Source: an uncultured bacterium
GTDB taxonomy: Bacteria; Verrucomicrobiota; Kiritimatiellia; CAIKKV01; CAITUY01
Direction: 5' to 3'
Length of the DNA: 44,469 nucleotides
Assembly (NCBI GenBank): GCA_903895695.1
Contig: CAITUY010000104.1
Location: 1-44,469 of the forward strand
Shown here: positions 17,756-26,751 of the stretch, one piece after another
Layout of the letters: each line of letters begins with the position of its first letter
Numbering within the stretch: the first letter of the stretch is position 1
The notes under the pieces: generated by a model
Database searches by the model: none
What the model saw: only the letters and a program-made list of their open reading frames with translations
What the model was told of the DNA's origin: nothing
Position numbers and translations under genes: made by a program

Positions 17756-18160
17756 ATGAGAGTCACGTGTGCTCTAGGATGTCTGATCGTTGGTCTGGGA
17801 GTATTTGGATTGGGGAGAACCGATGTGCTCGCCGATGGAGCGGTTGCGCCGGCGCAGACAAACGCGCCGCACGCGTCGCTTGCCGCCTATCCGAATGCCG
17901 TGATCTCAGTCACGGATGGACCCACAGGCATTACGGTCTCGGTCGAGCCCAACGGCCGTGAACTGAAGGCCATGAGCAAGGATGGCACGGTCCTTTGGAA
18001 AGCTGACCTCATTAAGCAATGGGGCAAACCCAAGGTCGGGTCGCCCGTCATACGCTATCTGGCCCTCGGCAATGGCAAAGTTTCAGTCACCATCGGCAAG
18101 CACATGAACGGAGACGTCGATCTCAAGACCGGGAAACCCCGCTTCGCCGGAGAAGACTGA
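17756..18160 (+). CDS. Small secreted protein of unknown function
   Basis: 134 residues with a clear N-terminal signal peptide (MRVTCALGCLIVGLGVFGLG, then VLADGA as a likely signal peptidase I site near residue 28). The mature part is a short beta-rich domain (ITVSVEPNGRELKAMSKDG, VLWKADLIKQWG, GNGKVSVTIGKH) that I cannot place in a family. It resembles one or two strands of a beta-propeller blade in which the YVTN/PQQ-like phrase G-VLWK appears. ATG 17756 is preceded by AAAGGAG. The beta-mannosidase gene follows after 22 bases, so the two are probably cotranscribed. Confidence 0.65.
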   Translation: MRVTCALGCLIVGLGVFGLGRTDVLADGAVAPAQTNAPHASLAAYPNAVISVTDGPTGITVSVEPNGRELKAMSKDGTVLWKADLIKQWGKPKVGSPVIRYLALGNGKVSVTIGKHMNGDVDLKTGKPRFAGED

Positions 18161-18182
18161 TGTCGATTAAGGAGCCCTGACC

Positions 18183-20669
18183 ATGAGCCTCAATTGTCTG
18201 AACCTGAACGGAACGTGGGGTGTGCGCTGGTCGGACGGCCAGCGCGGCCGCCCGGAGTATGCCAACCGCGACACCGTCGTGGAATCGCGCTACCTGCCCG
18301 CCACGGTGCCCGGCGAGATCCACCTCGACCTGATCAAGGCTGGCTTGATCGAGGAGCCGACGCAGGGACTGAACTGCCTCAGCGCGCGCTGGGTGGAGGA
18401 AATGATCTGGAGTTACCGCCGCGAGTTCACGGCACCCCGCGCCGCACTCGCCGCCGGCGCCCGGGCGTGGCTCGTCTTCGAAGCGCTCGACCTGGTCGCC
18501 ACCATCGTCCTGAACGGCAAGGAGATCGGTCGCCACCGTAACGTCTTCTATCCCTGCCGCCTCGACGTCACCGGCGCGCTGCGGACCGGGAAGAACGTCC
18601 TCACCGTGCACCTCGACGGGGGCCTGTACGACGTCTCGGACAAGCCCGGCGATCTGTACAACGGACAACTCGACCACAAGCTGCACAAGCGGTCCTGGCT
18701 GCGCAAGCCGCAGTGCCAGTTCGGCTGGGACTGGTCCACCCGCCTGATCAACGTCGGCATCACCGGGCCTGTTCACATGGAATGGACGGCCGATCCCGTG
18801 CGCGTCGAACGACTCGTGCCCCTGGCGACGCTGACGCCCGACCTCGCCACCGGCTCGGTCCGCGCGCGACTGTTTGTCGAGGGGTTGGGCAAGACCCCGG
18901 TCAAGGCCGACCTGACGGTGCAGGTGGCACCCGGCAACCACCGGGTCACGGTCCCGGTTGAGATCCAGCCCGGCCCGGGCGTAGTCGAGGCCGTGGTGCC
19001 GGTGCCCAAGCCCGCCCTCTGGTGGCCGGTCGGCTGCGGCCCCCAGTCGCTCCACACCGTGACCGCCACCCTGAAGGTCAAGGGCCGCGCCCTGGCCCGG
19101 CCCTCCGCAACCATCGGCTTCCGCCATGTGCGCGTCGATCAATCGCCCCACCCTGCGGGCGGCCGCTCGTTCGTGATCGAGATCAACGGCCGAAAAGTCT
19201 TCTGCAAGGGGGGGAATTTCGTGCCGGCCGACATGATTTTCGCACGGATCGATCGCCGCCGGTATGAAGTGCTGACCGATCGCGCGCTCGAATCCAACTT
19301 CAACATGCTGCGCGTGTGGGGCGGCGGCCTCTACGAGAGCGACGACTTCTACGACTGCTGCAACCGCAAAGGCCTCCTGGTGTGGCAGGAGTTCGTCTTC
19401 GCCTGCTCCCGGTACCCCGGCACCGATGCGGCCTTCCTTGAGGATGTCCGTCGCGAGGCTCGCCACCAGGTCCGACGACTCGCCGCGCACCCCAGCCTGA
19501 TTGTGTGGTGCGGCAATAACGAAATGGAATGGGGGGCCTGGGACTGGGGCTACGACAGGTTGGGTGCCGCCCTGCCCGACTATGCCCTCTTCCACAACGT
19601 CCTCCCGCGGATCCTGGCGGAAGAGGACCCGACGCGCTACTACCAGCCGTCGTCGCCCTACTCGCCCGATGGGCTCACCCCCAACCGGGACGACGTGGGC
19701 GACCAGCATCCGTGGAGCGTCGGGTTCGCCGACACCGATTTTCGCAAGTACCGCGCCATGACGTGCCGCTTTCCCAATGAAGGCGGCATCCTGGGACCGA
19801 CTTCACTGCCCACCATGCTGGACTGTCTGCCGGCCGGCCAGCGCACCCCACAGTCGTTCGCCTGGCAAGTGCACGACAACAGCGTCGACAGTTGGGGCGA
19901 GCCGAGCTACCCGGACGCCATGCTCCGCAACTGGCTCGGCCTGGACCTCATGCGACTTTCCATCGAGGACTTCGTCTACTGGGGTGGGCTCCTGCAGGGC
20001 GAAGGGTTGCGTGAATACATCGCCAACTTCCGGCGGCGCATGTTCGATTCCGCGTCGGCGATCTTCTGGATGTACAACGACTGCTGGCCCGCGACGCGCT
20101 CCTGGACGACGGTCGACTACCATCTGCGCCGCACGCCGGCCTTCTGGTCCGTCAAGCGCGCCATGGCGCCCGTCTCGCTGGTGTTGACCGATGAGAACGG
20201 ACGCGTGGTCGTGTACGGCGTGAACGACACCGACCGACCCGTCGAAGCCGACCTGCGTTACGGGGTCTTCACGCTCGCCGGCAAATACCCCTTTGACCGG
20301 ACCAAGCGGGTCGTGCTGGCGTCCAACGCCTCGACGCGCCTGGTAGACTTCCCGGGCCGGGCCTGGGCCGACCGCCGCGCGAGCCTGGCGTTCGCCACCC
20401 TCGCCAATGACGGACGTCTCCTGGCCCGCGACCGCCTCTTCGAGCCCGTGTTCAAGGAAATGGCCTGGCCCGCCGCCAAGGTTCGCGTGCGCGTCAAGGA
20501 CGGGCAGGCGGTCTTTACCTCAGAGCGCTATGCCTGGGGCGTATGCCTGGATCTCGACGGCGAGACGGCCCTGCCCGACAACTTCTTCGATCTTTATCCG
20601 GGGCAGCCCTACGCCCTGCCGTGGCGCCGCAAGGCGCCGCCGAAAGTCATCCGACTGGGGAACCTGTAG
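18183..20669 (+). CDS. GH2 beta-mannosidase
   Basis: 828 residues, full length for a GH2 beta-mannosidase. Releases terminal beta-mannose from oligosaccharides by a retaining mechanism (family knowledge). Seen: N-terminal jelly roll (NLNGTWGVRW, TVPGEIHLDLIKAG), immunoglobulin-like domain to about 315, then the barrel with NFNMLRVWGGGLYESDDFYD (about 372), GLLVWQEFVFAC, LIVWCGNNEMEW (E447 likely acid/base) and CRFPNEGG (E533 likely nucleophile). The usual SEFG context of the nucleophile reads NEGG here. No signal peptide, unlike its small secreted neighbour. AAGGAG precedes ATG 18183. Confidence 0.9.
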   Translation: MSLNCLNLNGTWGVRWSDGQRGRPEYANRDTVVESRYLPATVPGEIHLDLIKAGLIEEPTQGLNCLSARWVEEMIWSYRREFTAPRAALAAGARAWLVFEALDLVATIVLNGKEIGRHRNVFYPCRLDVTGALRTGKNVLTVHLDGGLYDVSDKPGDLYNGQLDHKLHKRSWLRKPQCQFGWDWSTRLINVGITGPVHMEWTADPVRVERLVPLATLTPDLATGSVRARLFVEGLGKTPVKADLTVQVAPGNHRVTVPVEIQPGPGVVEAVVPVPKPALWWPVGCGPQSLHTVTATLKVKGRALARPSATIGFRHVRVDQSPHPAGGRSFVIEINGRKVFCKGGNFVPADMIFARIDRRRYEVLTDRALESNFNMLRVWGGGLYESDDFYDCCNRKGLLVWQEFVFACSRYPGTDAAFLEDVRREARHQVRRLAAHPSLIVWCGNNEMEWGAWDWGYDRLGAALPDYALFHNVLPRILAEEDPTRYYQPSSPYSPDGLTPNRDDVGDQHPWSVGFADTDFRKYRAMTCRFPNEGGILGPTSLPTMLDCLPAGQRTPQSFAWQVHDNSVDSWGEPSYPDAMLRNWLGLDLMRLSIEDFVYWGGLLQGEGLREYIANFRRRMFDSASAIFWMYNDCWPATRSWTTVDYHLRRTPAFWSVKRAMAPVSLVLTDENGRVVVYGVNDTDRPVEADLRYGVFTLAGKYPFDRTKRVVLASNASTRLVDFPGRAWADRRASLAFATLANDGRLLARDRLFEPVFKEMAWPAAKVRVRVKDGQAVFTSERYAWGVCLDLDGETALPDNFFDLYPGQPYALPWRRKAPPKVIRLGNL

Positions 20670-20697
20670 CGGACCTGGGCAGTCCGTCCAGGAACCC

Positions 20698-21699
20698 TTA
20701 TGCCAACGGCAACGGCATGCTGCCCTGGGCGGCCGACTGGCGCGCCGCGCAGAGCACGTTGATGACCCGGGCCGCGCTGTCGGCGGACACGAGCAGCGGC
20801 GTCTTGTCGGCCAGGTGCGCGGCCACGTTGTCGTAGAACGCCTGCGTCGGCATCTTCACGTACGGCACCTGCACCTCGGCACGGTGCCCGCCCACGGTCG
20901 TCCAGACGCGCACGAACCCGTTGTCGCCCCAGTTCCAATCGTCCGTGAGCGTCCCCTTCTCGCCCACAATGTGAAACCGCTGCGGGTCGCAAAACGCCTT
21001 GCCCCGGCTGGTGAGATGCGCCACGGCGCCGGACTTGAAATAGATATGGGTCACCGCGTGGTCCTCGACCTCCTCGACGGGCTTGCCCGGCGTCCGGTAA
21101 CCGAACCCGGCCACGGCGCGGACGTCGTTCCCCATCCACTGCAACGAATAGTCGACCAGATGGGCGCCCCAGTCGAACTGGAGCCCGCCGCCCGCCTTCA
21201 TGAACCCGCGCCACGTGGCGGCCGTGGGTCCGTAGTTGACGGCAATATTGATCTCGATGATCCGGCCCAGCAACCCCTCGTCGATCGCCTTCTTGGCCGC
21301 CAGGAACCAGGGATCGAGCCGGCGGTTATGAAAGACGGTCACGAAGCACCCGGTCCGCGTGGCCGCCGCGGCCATGGCTGCGGCATCCTCGTACGTCGTG
21401 GCCATCGGCTTTTCGACCACGACGTTGACGCCGCGGTTCATCGCCTCGATCGCCAGCGGCGCATGCTGGTCGTGAGGCGTCACGACCGACACCAGGTCGA
21501 GCTTTTCCCGGGCAAGCATCGCCGTTGCCGACGTGTAGAAAGCCGCCTCCGGGAAGTCCTTGGTCGCCCATTCGCGGGTTGCCTCGTTGGGGTCGCAAAG
21601 CGCCACCACGTTCACGCGCTTCGTGTCGCGCTGCATCGCCGCGTGCCACTTGCCGATTCCGCCAATCCCGATCACCGCCCCGCGAAACATCGTCGTCAT
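20698..21699 (-). CDS. Gfo/Idh/MocA family NAD(P)-dependent sugar oxidoreductase
   Basis: 333 residues. N-terminal Rossmann fold with GIGGIGKWH (about 11-19) for NAD(P), the hallmark EKP (E96-P98) and, in the C-terminal domain, FDWGAHLVDYS, matching the D-x-G-x-H-x-x-D catalytic segment of the family. Probably oxidises a sugar, inositol or a sugar derivative; the substrate cannot be read from the sequence. Convergent with the beta-mannosidase gene 28 bases away, so it may finish processing of released monosaccharides (inference). ATG 21699 has AAAGGG upstream. Confidence 0.88.
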   Translation of the reverse strand: MTTMFRGAVIGIGGIGKWHAAMQRDTKRVNVVALCDPNEATREWATKDFPEAAFYTSATAMLAREKLDLVSVVTPHDQHAPLAIEAMNRGVNVVVEKPMATTYEDAAAMAAAATRTGCFVTVFHNRRLDPWFLAAKKAIDEGLLGRIIEINIAVNYGPTAATWRGFMKAGGGLQFDWGAHLVDYSLQWMGNDVRAVAGFGYRTPGKPVEEVEDHAVTHIYFKSGAVAHLTSRGKAFCDPQRFHIVGEKGTLTDDWNWGDNGFVRVWTTVGGHRAEVQVPYVKMPTQAFYDNVAAHLADKTPLLVSADSAARVINVLCAARQSAAQGSMPLPLA

Positions 21700-21816
21700 C
21701 GTTCGTGCCCTTTCGTCGGCTTGCGCCGTGCAATCGTTGAAACGCCCGGTTCGGAACCCCCACGGCGAGCGTTTCTCGCCACGCGCCGACGGTTCATCCG
21801 GCCAAACATCCCGCGC

Positions 21817-21845
21817 GTTGTACGCTGCCGACTGCCATCATTCAA
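21817..21845 (-). promoter_or_regulatory. Candidate promoter for Gfo/Idh/MocA gene (TTGAAT-N17-TACAAC)
   Basis: On the minus strand TTGAAT and TACAAC are 17 bases apart, about 118 bases upstream of ATG 21699. The 312-base region 21700-22011 otherwise holds the palindrome at 21858 and the forward promoter at 21932. Confidence 0.4.
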
Positions 21846-21857
21846 GCGACAATATCG

Positions 21858-21872
21858 CCGGCGGACCGCCGG
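21858..21872. repeat. GC-rich palindrome (CCGGCGG-A-CCGCCGG)
   Basis: Perfect seven-base arms around one base, followed by further CCGGC-rich sequence to about 21900. It sits between the two divergent promoters and could be a protein-binding site or a REP-type element. Confidence 0.4.
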
Positions 21873-21931
21873 TCCCGGCAGGCCGCCGGCCGACCGGCGA
21901 CGGGATCGCCCGGGAACGCCCGGCAAACGGC

Positions 21932-21961
21932 TTGACTTACCCCCTTTAACCCGGTAACCAT
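21932..21961 (+). promoter_or_regulatory. Candidate promoter for PpiD-like gene
   Basis: TTGACT followed by a C-rich spacer and AACCAT 18 bases on (or TAACCA at 17), about 50 bases before the ATG at 22012. The -10 is poor by E. coli rules, but the same arrangement precedes lpxK and the tRNA fragment. Confidence 0.35.
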
Positions 21962-22011
21962 GTCGAACTTTTGCCAACCCTCCGGTGGGCTGGCGTAGCG
22001 AGGACAATGCC

Positions 22012-23682
22012 ATGCTGATTACCAAGTTCAATAAGATGATTCGTAACCGCATCGTGTGGTGGATCATCGGCGGCATCGTGATCATTACGTTCGTCGGCTG
22101 GTTCAGTCCCCGGGGAGGCTGCGACAAGGCGCCGCAGGCCAATGCCGTTGGAACCCTCGAGGGCGCCCCCGTCACTGCCGCCGAGTTGCGCCAGGCGCGC
22201 GCCAACACCTATATCAGCCTCTGCCTCATGGTCGGCCGCGTGATCCCCATGACCGAGGAAGTCGACACCGAACTCAACGCCCAGGCCTGGAAACGCGTCG
22301 CCGCCCTCCGCGCTGCGCGAAACCTGGGCCTCGGCGCCACGCAAGAGGAAGTCCTCAACGTCCTCAGCCGCGATCCCCAATTCGCCGCGAACGGCGCCTT
22401 CAGCCGGGAGAAATACGCCGCGTTCACCCGCGGCGTGTTGAGCGCGCTCAACACGACCGTGACCCAGTTCGAAGAACAACTGGCCGAAAATATCATCATC
22501 CAGAAGCTCCAAAATATCGTCGCCGCCTCGGCGTGGGTCAGCCCCACCGACATGTCGCGCATCGTGGCCCGCTATGCCGACTCCTTCGAGGTTGAGTACG
22601 TGACCCTCGAGACGAACCGGGCGGTCGGCGACATCACGCTCTCCGACAGCGACCTGAACCACTACTTCGATACCCACACGAATTTGTTTATGATTCCGGA
22701 TCTGGTCAGCGTGAAGTACGTCCGGTACCCTGTCTCCAACTACCTGGCGCAGGCTTCTGCGGACGACTCCGCCATCGAGGAGTACTACGATTCCCACACG
22801 GACGCGTACACCACCACGGACACGAACGGCGTCAAGACGGTCACCCCGCTCGATAAGGTGAGGGTCGCCATCTCGAACCGACTCGTGCACGCGACGGCGC
22901 TCGAGCATGCGCGTAGCGCCGCGGCCGAGTTCGTCGTGGCCCTGACGCCGGCCCGCGACGGCACCGCGATCCCGTTCGACACGGCCGCCTCCGCCACCGG
23001 CCTGACCGTCCACGCCACGGAACCCTTCGACGCCGTCAAGGGGCCGACGGAACTGCGGGCCGGCAGCGCCTTCACCGAAGCGGCCTTCCGGCTGCGCCCG
23101 ACGCCTGACGAGTACTTCAGCGACGCCGTGGCCTCGTCCAATTGTGTCTACGTCCTGGGCCTGCTCACCAATTCGGAGGCGCGCGTGCCCGAATTCGCGG
23201 AGGTCAAGGCCAAGGTGATCCCCTTGGCCCGCGAACAGGCGAAGGCCGACCGACTGGCCAAGCAGGCCGCCGAACTGCGCGACCGCCTCGCTGCAGAACT
23301 CAAGGCCGGCAAGAGTTTCAAGGCCGCGGCGGAAGCCGAATCCCTTAACGTGTCGACGTCCGGTGTGTTTTCCGTTTACACAGCCCCCGAGAGCCTGAGT
23401 ACCGAGTCGATACTGGAGGACATCACGGCCCGCGGGTCGGGCGAACTGACCCACGTTCTGGAAGGCACAAACGGCCTGATCGTCGCCTATGTGGTCAACC
23501 GAAGGCCCGCCACCGCGGACGAGAGCTCGACGGTCAAGTCCCAGATGGGCGCGAATATCACGCGCCGCCGGGCTCGCACGCTGTTCTCCGAATACGAGGA
23601 CGCCCTCATCCGCGCCGGCAAAAAGGGTAACAGCGGGAAAGACAGCGCGGGCCGCGACTACGAGCCCCCGATCGTGGACTGA
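22012..23682 (+). CDS. SurA/PpiD-like membrane-anchored periplasmic chaperone
   Basis: 556 residues from ATG 22012, with GCGAGGAC upstream. One membrane segment near the N-terminus (about 13-31, IVWWIIGGIVIITFVGW) followed by a long periplasmic part, the PpiD layout. SurA_N-type helices follow (VGTLEGAPVTAAELRQAR ... FSREKYAAFTRGVL ... QFEEQLAENIIIQKLQ). A parvulin-like segment occupies the second half, but I do not see the conserved parvulin RHIL motif, so isomerase activity is doubtful and a pure chaperone role is possible. The C-terminus is polar. Likely assists folding of outer-membrane proteins. Convergent with the radical SAM gene after 24 bases. Confidence 0.78.
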   Translation: MLITKFNKMIRNRIVWWIIGGIVIITFVGWFSPRGGCDKAPQANAVGTLEGAPVTAAELRQARANTYISLCLMVGRVIPMTEEVDTELNAQAWKRVAALRAARNLGLGATQEEVLNVLSRDPQFAANGAFSREKYAAFTRGVLSALNTTVTQFEEQLAENIIIQKLQNIVAASAWVSPTDMSRIVARYADSFEVEYVTLETNRAVGDITLSDSDLNHYFDTHTNLFMIPDLVSVKYVRYPVSNYLAQASADDSAIEEYYDSHTDAYTTTDTNGVKTVTPLDKVRVAISNRLVHATALEHARSAAAEFVVALTPARDGTAIPFDTAASATGLTVHATEPFDAVKGPTELRAGSAFTEAAFRLRPTPDEYFSDAVASSNCVYVLGLLTNSEARVPEFAEVKAKVIPLAREQAKADRLAKQAAELRDRLAAELKAGKSFKAAAEAESLNVSTSGVFSVYTAPESLSTESILEDITARGSGELTHVLEGTNGLIVAYVVNRRPATADESSTVKSQMGANITRRRARTLFSEYEDALIRAGKKGNSGKDSAGRDYEPPIVD

Positions 23683-23706
23683 CGCGGCACCCGACGCCGG
23701 AACCCG

Positions 23707-24723
23707 CTACCGGCTCCTCGTCACGACGTCCGACTTACGCCCGCACTTCGCGCAGACGCCGTCCCGGAGTCCAGGCACCGTGACCTCGTACCCGCGCCGG
23801 CTCACCCAGGTGTGCCCGCAACCGGGGCAAATCGTGTCCTGACCGCGGGTCGTTCGGATATTCCCCAGGTAAACATACGCCAGGTGCCGACGGCAAATGT
23901 CGTGGGCCTGCAGCAGGATCTCTGGCGGCGTGGCCTCGGCCGACGATTTGTAGTCCGGGTGATAGGCGCTCAGGTGCAGCGGCGTGGCGGCTCCAAGGTT
24001 GTCCCGGATCCACACGGCCAGTTGCTCGATCTGCCCGGGGGCGTCGTTCAGCGCGGGGATAATCAGGTTCGTGATTTCAACGTGACACCCCGCGGCCACG
24101 GCCTGGCGGCAGAAGCGTAGAACCGGCGCCAGCCGGCCCCGGCACTGCCGCCGGTAGAACGACTCATCCATGCTCTTGATATCCACGTTGAGAGCATCAG
24201 TCAGCGGCAACAGTTCCGCCGCCGGCGCCTCCTCCACGAAGCCGTTGGTCACCAGCACGTTGCCCGCACCGGCCTCGCGCACGAGCCGGCTGCAATCGCG
24301 CACAAACTCGAATCCGACGAGCGGTTCATTATAGGTGTAAGCCACCCAGCGGCAGCCGCTGCCCAGCGCGCTCTTCACGATGTCGGCGGCAGTGCTCGGG
24401 ACGCCCCGCAACTCCGCGGCCTGCGAGATGGTCCAGTTCTGGCAGAACGCGCAGCCGAAATTGCACCCCCACCCGCCCAGGCTGAAGATCGGCTCGCCCG
24501 GGTGGAAGTGGTACAAGGGCTTCTTCTCCATCGGGTCAATGTGGCTCGAGGAAATATGGCCGTAGCCCGCCGCCACCAGCCCGCCGGCCGTCGCCACGCG
24601 CACGTGACAGATCCCGACCTGCCCCTCACGCAGGACGCAGTGATGCGGACAAAGCCGACACTCCCACCGTCCGTCCGCCCGTTTGAAAGCATACTCGGCC
24701 GGGTGTGCGTACCGTGTGCTCAT
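23707..24723 (-). CDS. amrS: AmmeMemoRadiSam-type radical SAM enzyme
   Basis: 338 residues. The radical SAM cluster motif is C87-x3-C91-x2-C94 (GCNFGCAFCQNW); N-terminal cysteines (ECRLCPHHC, GICH) and a C-terminal zinc-ribbon-like part (CPGCGHTW ... CAKCGRK) are typical of the AmmeMemoRadiSam system enzyme, related to pyruvate-formate-lyase activases. YTYNEP and NVDIKSMDESFYR are also characteristic. The AMMECR1 and Memo partners that name the system are not in this window, so this looks like an orphan copy. The reaction is unknown to me. ATG 24723 has AAGGAG. Divergent from deoB. Confidence 0.88.
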   Translation of the reverse strand: MSTRYAHPAEYAFKRADGRWECRLCPHHCVLREGQVGICHVRVATAGGLVAAGYGHISSSHIDPMEKKPLYHFHPGEPIFSLGGWGCNFGCAFCQNWTISQAAELRGVPSTAADIVKSALGSGCRWVAYTYNEPLVGFEFVRDCSRLVREAGAGNVLVTNGFVEEAPAAELLPLTDALNVDIKSMDESFYRRQCRGRLAPVLRFCRQAVAAGCHVEITNLIIPALNDAPGQIEQLAVWIRDNLGAATPLHLSAYHPDYKSSAEATPPEILLQAHDICRRHLAYVYLGNIRTTRGQDTICPGCGHTWVSRRGYEVTVPGLRDGVCAKCGRKSDVVTRSR

Positions 24724-24760
24724 GGGCTGCTCCTTCGCTCCGGCGGGATCGACTCAGGGC

Positions 24761-24789
24761 TTGCGTCCGCCACCCGCCTCACTTACGGT
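24761..24789 (+). promoter_or_regulatory. Candidate promoter for phosphopentomutase gene (TTGCGT-N17-TACGGT)
   Basis: TTGCGT and TACGGT separated by exactly 17 bases, 32 bases before the ATG at 24822. It has the same -10 as at 13231 and 26020. Confidence 0.42.
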
Positions 24790-24821
24790 ACCACAGAGCC
24801 CCGAAACGGACAAATCCAACC

Positions 24822-26000
24822 ATGCGCACATTCCTGATAGTCCTGGATTCGGTGGGTATCGGTGAAGCACCCGATGCCGCCGACTACGGCGATACCGGCG
24901 CCAATACGCTGGCGCACCTTTCGGCGGCTGTCGGCGGCCTGCGCGTGCCGACCTTCCAACGCCTCGGGCTGGGCAACATCCCGGCCCTGCTGCCGCTCGG
25001 GCTGCCCATTGCAGGCTGCCCGCCGGCCGCGCCGCCGGCGGCCTCTTTCGGCGCGCTGCGCGAGCGGTCGCAGGGCAAGGACACCACGACCGGCCACTGG
25101 GAGATGGCGGGCCTGCTGCTCGAACACGGCTTCGCCGTGTTTCCCAAGGGACCGCCCTCGTTCCCGGCCGAACTGATCGCCGCGTTCGAGCGGCGGACCG
25201 GCCGCCGGGCGATCGGCAACAAGGCCGCCAGCGGTCTGGCCATCATCGACGAACTGGGACCCCGGCAACTGCAGGAAGGATGCTGGATCGTCTACACCAG
25301 CGCGGACTCCGTGTTCCAGATTGCCGCCCACGAGGGGACGATCCCGCTCGCGGAACTCTACCGCGGGTGCGTCGTGGCGCGCGAACTGTGCGACCCCTAC
25401 CACGTGGGCCGCGTCATCGCCCGGCCCTTCGTGGGTACGCCCGGCGCCTTCCGGCGCACCGAGAACCGGCGCGACTTCTCGTACCCGCTGCCCGATCTGA
25501 CCATCCTCGACCGCCTGGCCGCCCGCGGACTGCACACCATCACGGTCGGCAAGCTTGACGACGTCTTCGCGCAGCGGGGCATTGCAGAATCGATCCACGT
25601 CGAGAACAATGCCGATGCCCAGGCCGCCCTCCTGACGCTGGCCGCCACGCGGCCCGGGCCGCTGTTCGCCTTTGCCAACCTGATCGATTTCGACATGCTC
25701 TACGGCCACCGCCGCGACGCCCCCGGCTATGCGGCCGCGCTGGAACGCACGGACGCCTTCATGGCTGAATTTCTCGACCGTCTGCGGCCCGACGACCTGC
25801 TGCTGGTCACGGCCGACCACGGCAACGACCCGACCTTCCGCGGTTCCGACCATACGCGGGAATACGTGCCGCTGCTGTCCTACCAACCGGGCCGGCCAGG
25901 CCGTTCCCTCGGCATCCGCGACGGGTTCTACGACATCGCGGCCAGCGTCGCGGCGTTCCATGGCCTGCCGCCCCTTCCGCGCGGCACGAGTTTTCTTTGA
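24822..26000 (+). CDS. deoB: Phosphopentomutase
   Basis: 392 residues, normal length for DeoB. Interconverts (deoxy)ribose 1-phosphate and 5-phosphate in nucleoside salvage; a cytoplasmic, manganese-dependent enzyme of the alkaline-phosphatase superfamily (family knowledge). Seen: VLDSVGIGEAPDA at the N-terminus with a metal-binding Asp, GKDTTTGHWEMAG with the threonine that carries phosphate, GKLDDVFAQRGI, FANLIDFDMLYGHRRD and TADHGNDPTFRGSDHTREYVPLL with further metal ligands. ATG 24822 is fixed by the start of the conserved MRTFLIVLDSVG. No obvious Shine-Dalgarno. Confidence 0.95.
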   Translation: MRTFLIVLDSVGIGEAPDAADYGDTGANTLAHLSAAVGGLRVPTFQRLGLGNIPALLPLGLPIAGCPPAAPPAASFGALRERSQGKDTTTGHWEMAGLLLEHGFAVFPKGPPSFPAELIAAFERRTGRRAIGNKAASGLAIIDELGPRQLQEGCWIVYTSADSVFQIAAHEGTIPLAELYRGCVVARELCDPYHVGRVIARPFVGTPGAFRRTENRRDFSYPLPDLTILDRLAARGLHTITVGKLDDVFAQRGIAESIHVENNADAQAALLTLAATRPGPLFAFANLIDFDMLYGHRRDAPGYAAALERTDAFMAEFLDRLRPDDLLLVTADHGNDPTFRGSDHTREYVPLLSYQPGRPGRSLGIRDGFYDIAASVAAFHGLPPLPRGTSFL

Positions 26001-26025
26001 TCCGGCGTCCGGCGAATGCTACGGT
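25997..26025 (+). promoter_or_regulatory. Candidate promoter for zinc-ribbon membrane protein (TTGATC-N17-TACGGT)
   Basis: TTGATC overlaps the deoB stop codon and is followed by TACGGT after 17 bases, 33 bases before ATG 26059. Third case of this -10 at the same spacing. Confidence 0.4.
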
Positions 26026-26058
26026 CCGTTTGACTGGATGGAGGCAAGAAGAAGGCGT

Positions 26059-26751
26059 ATGGCAGATATAACCCTCACCTGCGGTACGTGCGGCAAACAG
26101 ATCACGGTATCGGAATACGTCGACGCCGAGTTCATGACCTGCCTGAAATGCCACACAAAGGTCCCGATTCCCCGCAAACAACCGGAGCCGACCGCGGCGC
26201 CGCGCCTCAAACTCGCCCCGGGCATGCCGGGCGCCCCGGAGCCCCCGCCGGCCCCGCCGGCAACAGAGCCGACCCTGTACGAACAGGTGCGCCAGAATAC
26301 GCCGTTCATGAAGCGCAGGCGCAAACGCGGTGGGCGTTCCGTGGGCTGGGGCTCCATGGTGGGCGCCTTTGCCGCCTTTTTCGCGCTCGCCGGCGGCCTG
26401 CTGTATCTACGTTTCGCACACGGCGCGCTGCCGCCCGCCTGGTTGAACCTGCTGATCGACGTGGCGCTCCTGGGCCTGGTCGGGCTTCACGTGGGCGTGA
26501 TCCTCTCCGCGTTCGCCGACGACGCGTTTCAGGGAATCCTTACGGTCCTCATCCCCGGCTACACGATCTATTACGTCTTTGTCCACAGCGATCGGTACCT
26601 GCTGCGAGCCGTCGTCGCTGCACTATTGCTGGCCTTTGGACTGGATGCGGCGCGGGTCATCCAGCACTATGCCCACGACTTCTACGTGAGCGTGTCGAGC
26701 TGGATGCAGAATGCCGGCGAGGCCAAGAGAATCAGCGTCCAGCCGCACTGA
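26059..26751 (+). CDS. Zinc-ribbon plus multi-pass membrane protein, unknown function
   Basis: 230 residues. An N-terminal zinc ribbon (C8-x2-C11 ... C28-x2-C31), a proline-rich linker (about 38-75) and then about four hydrophobic segments (AFAAFFALAGGLLYL, LIDVALLGLVGLHVGVILSAF, ILTVLIPGYTIYYVFV, VVAALLLAFGLDAARVI). The layout resembles the many zinc-ribbon-tethered membrane proteins of Planctomycetes and Verrucomicrobia; I do not recognise a function. ATG 26059 is used because GAAGG precedes it; ATG 26038 is an alternative adding seven residues. It overlaps the convergent small membrane gene by 20 bases. Confidence 0.72.
   Translation: MADITLTCGTCGKQITVSEYVDAEFMTCLKCHTKVPIPRKQPEPTAAPRLKLAPGMPGAPEPPPAPPATEPTLYEQVRQNTPFMKRRRKRGGRSVGWGSMVGAFAAFFALAGGLLYLRFAHGALPPAWLNLLIDVALLGLVGLHVGVILSAFADDAFQGILTVLIPGYTIYYVFVHSDRYLLRAVVAALLLAFGLDAARVIQHYAHDFYVSVSSWMQNAGEAKRISVQPH

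Noticed and set aside
21946..23454. Minus-strand open frame opposite the PpiD-like gene
   Set aside because: G/R/V-rich shadow with no motif; the plus frame has a membrane anchor and SurA-type helices.
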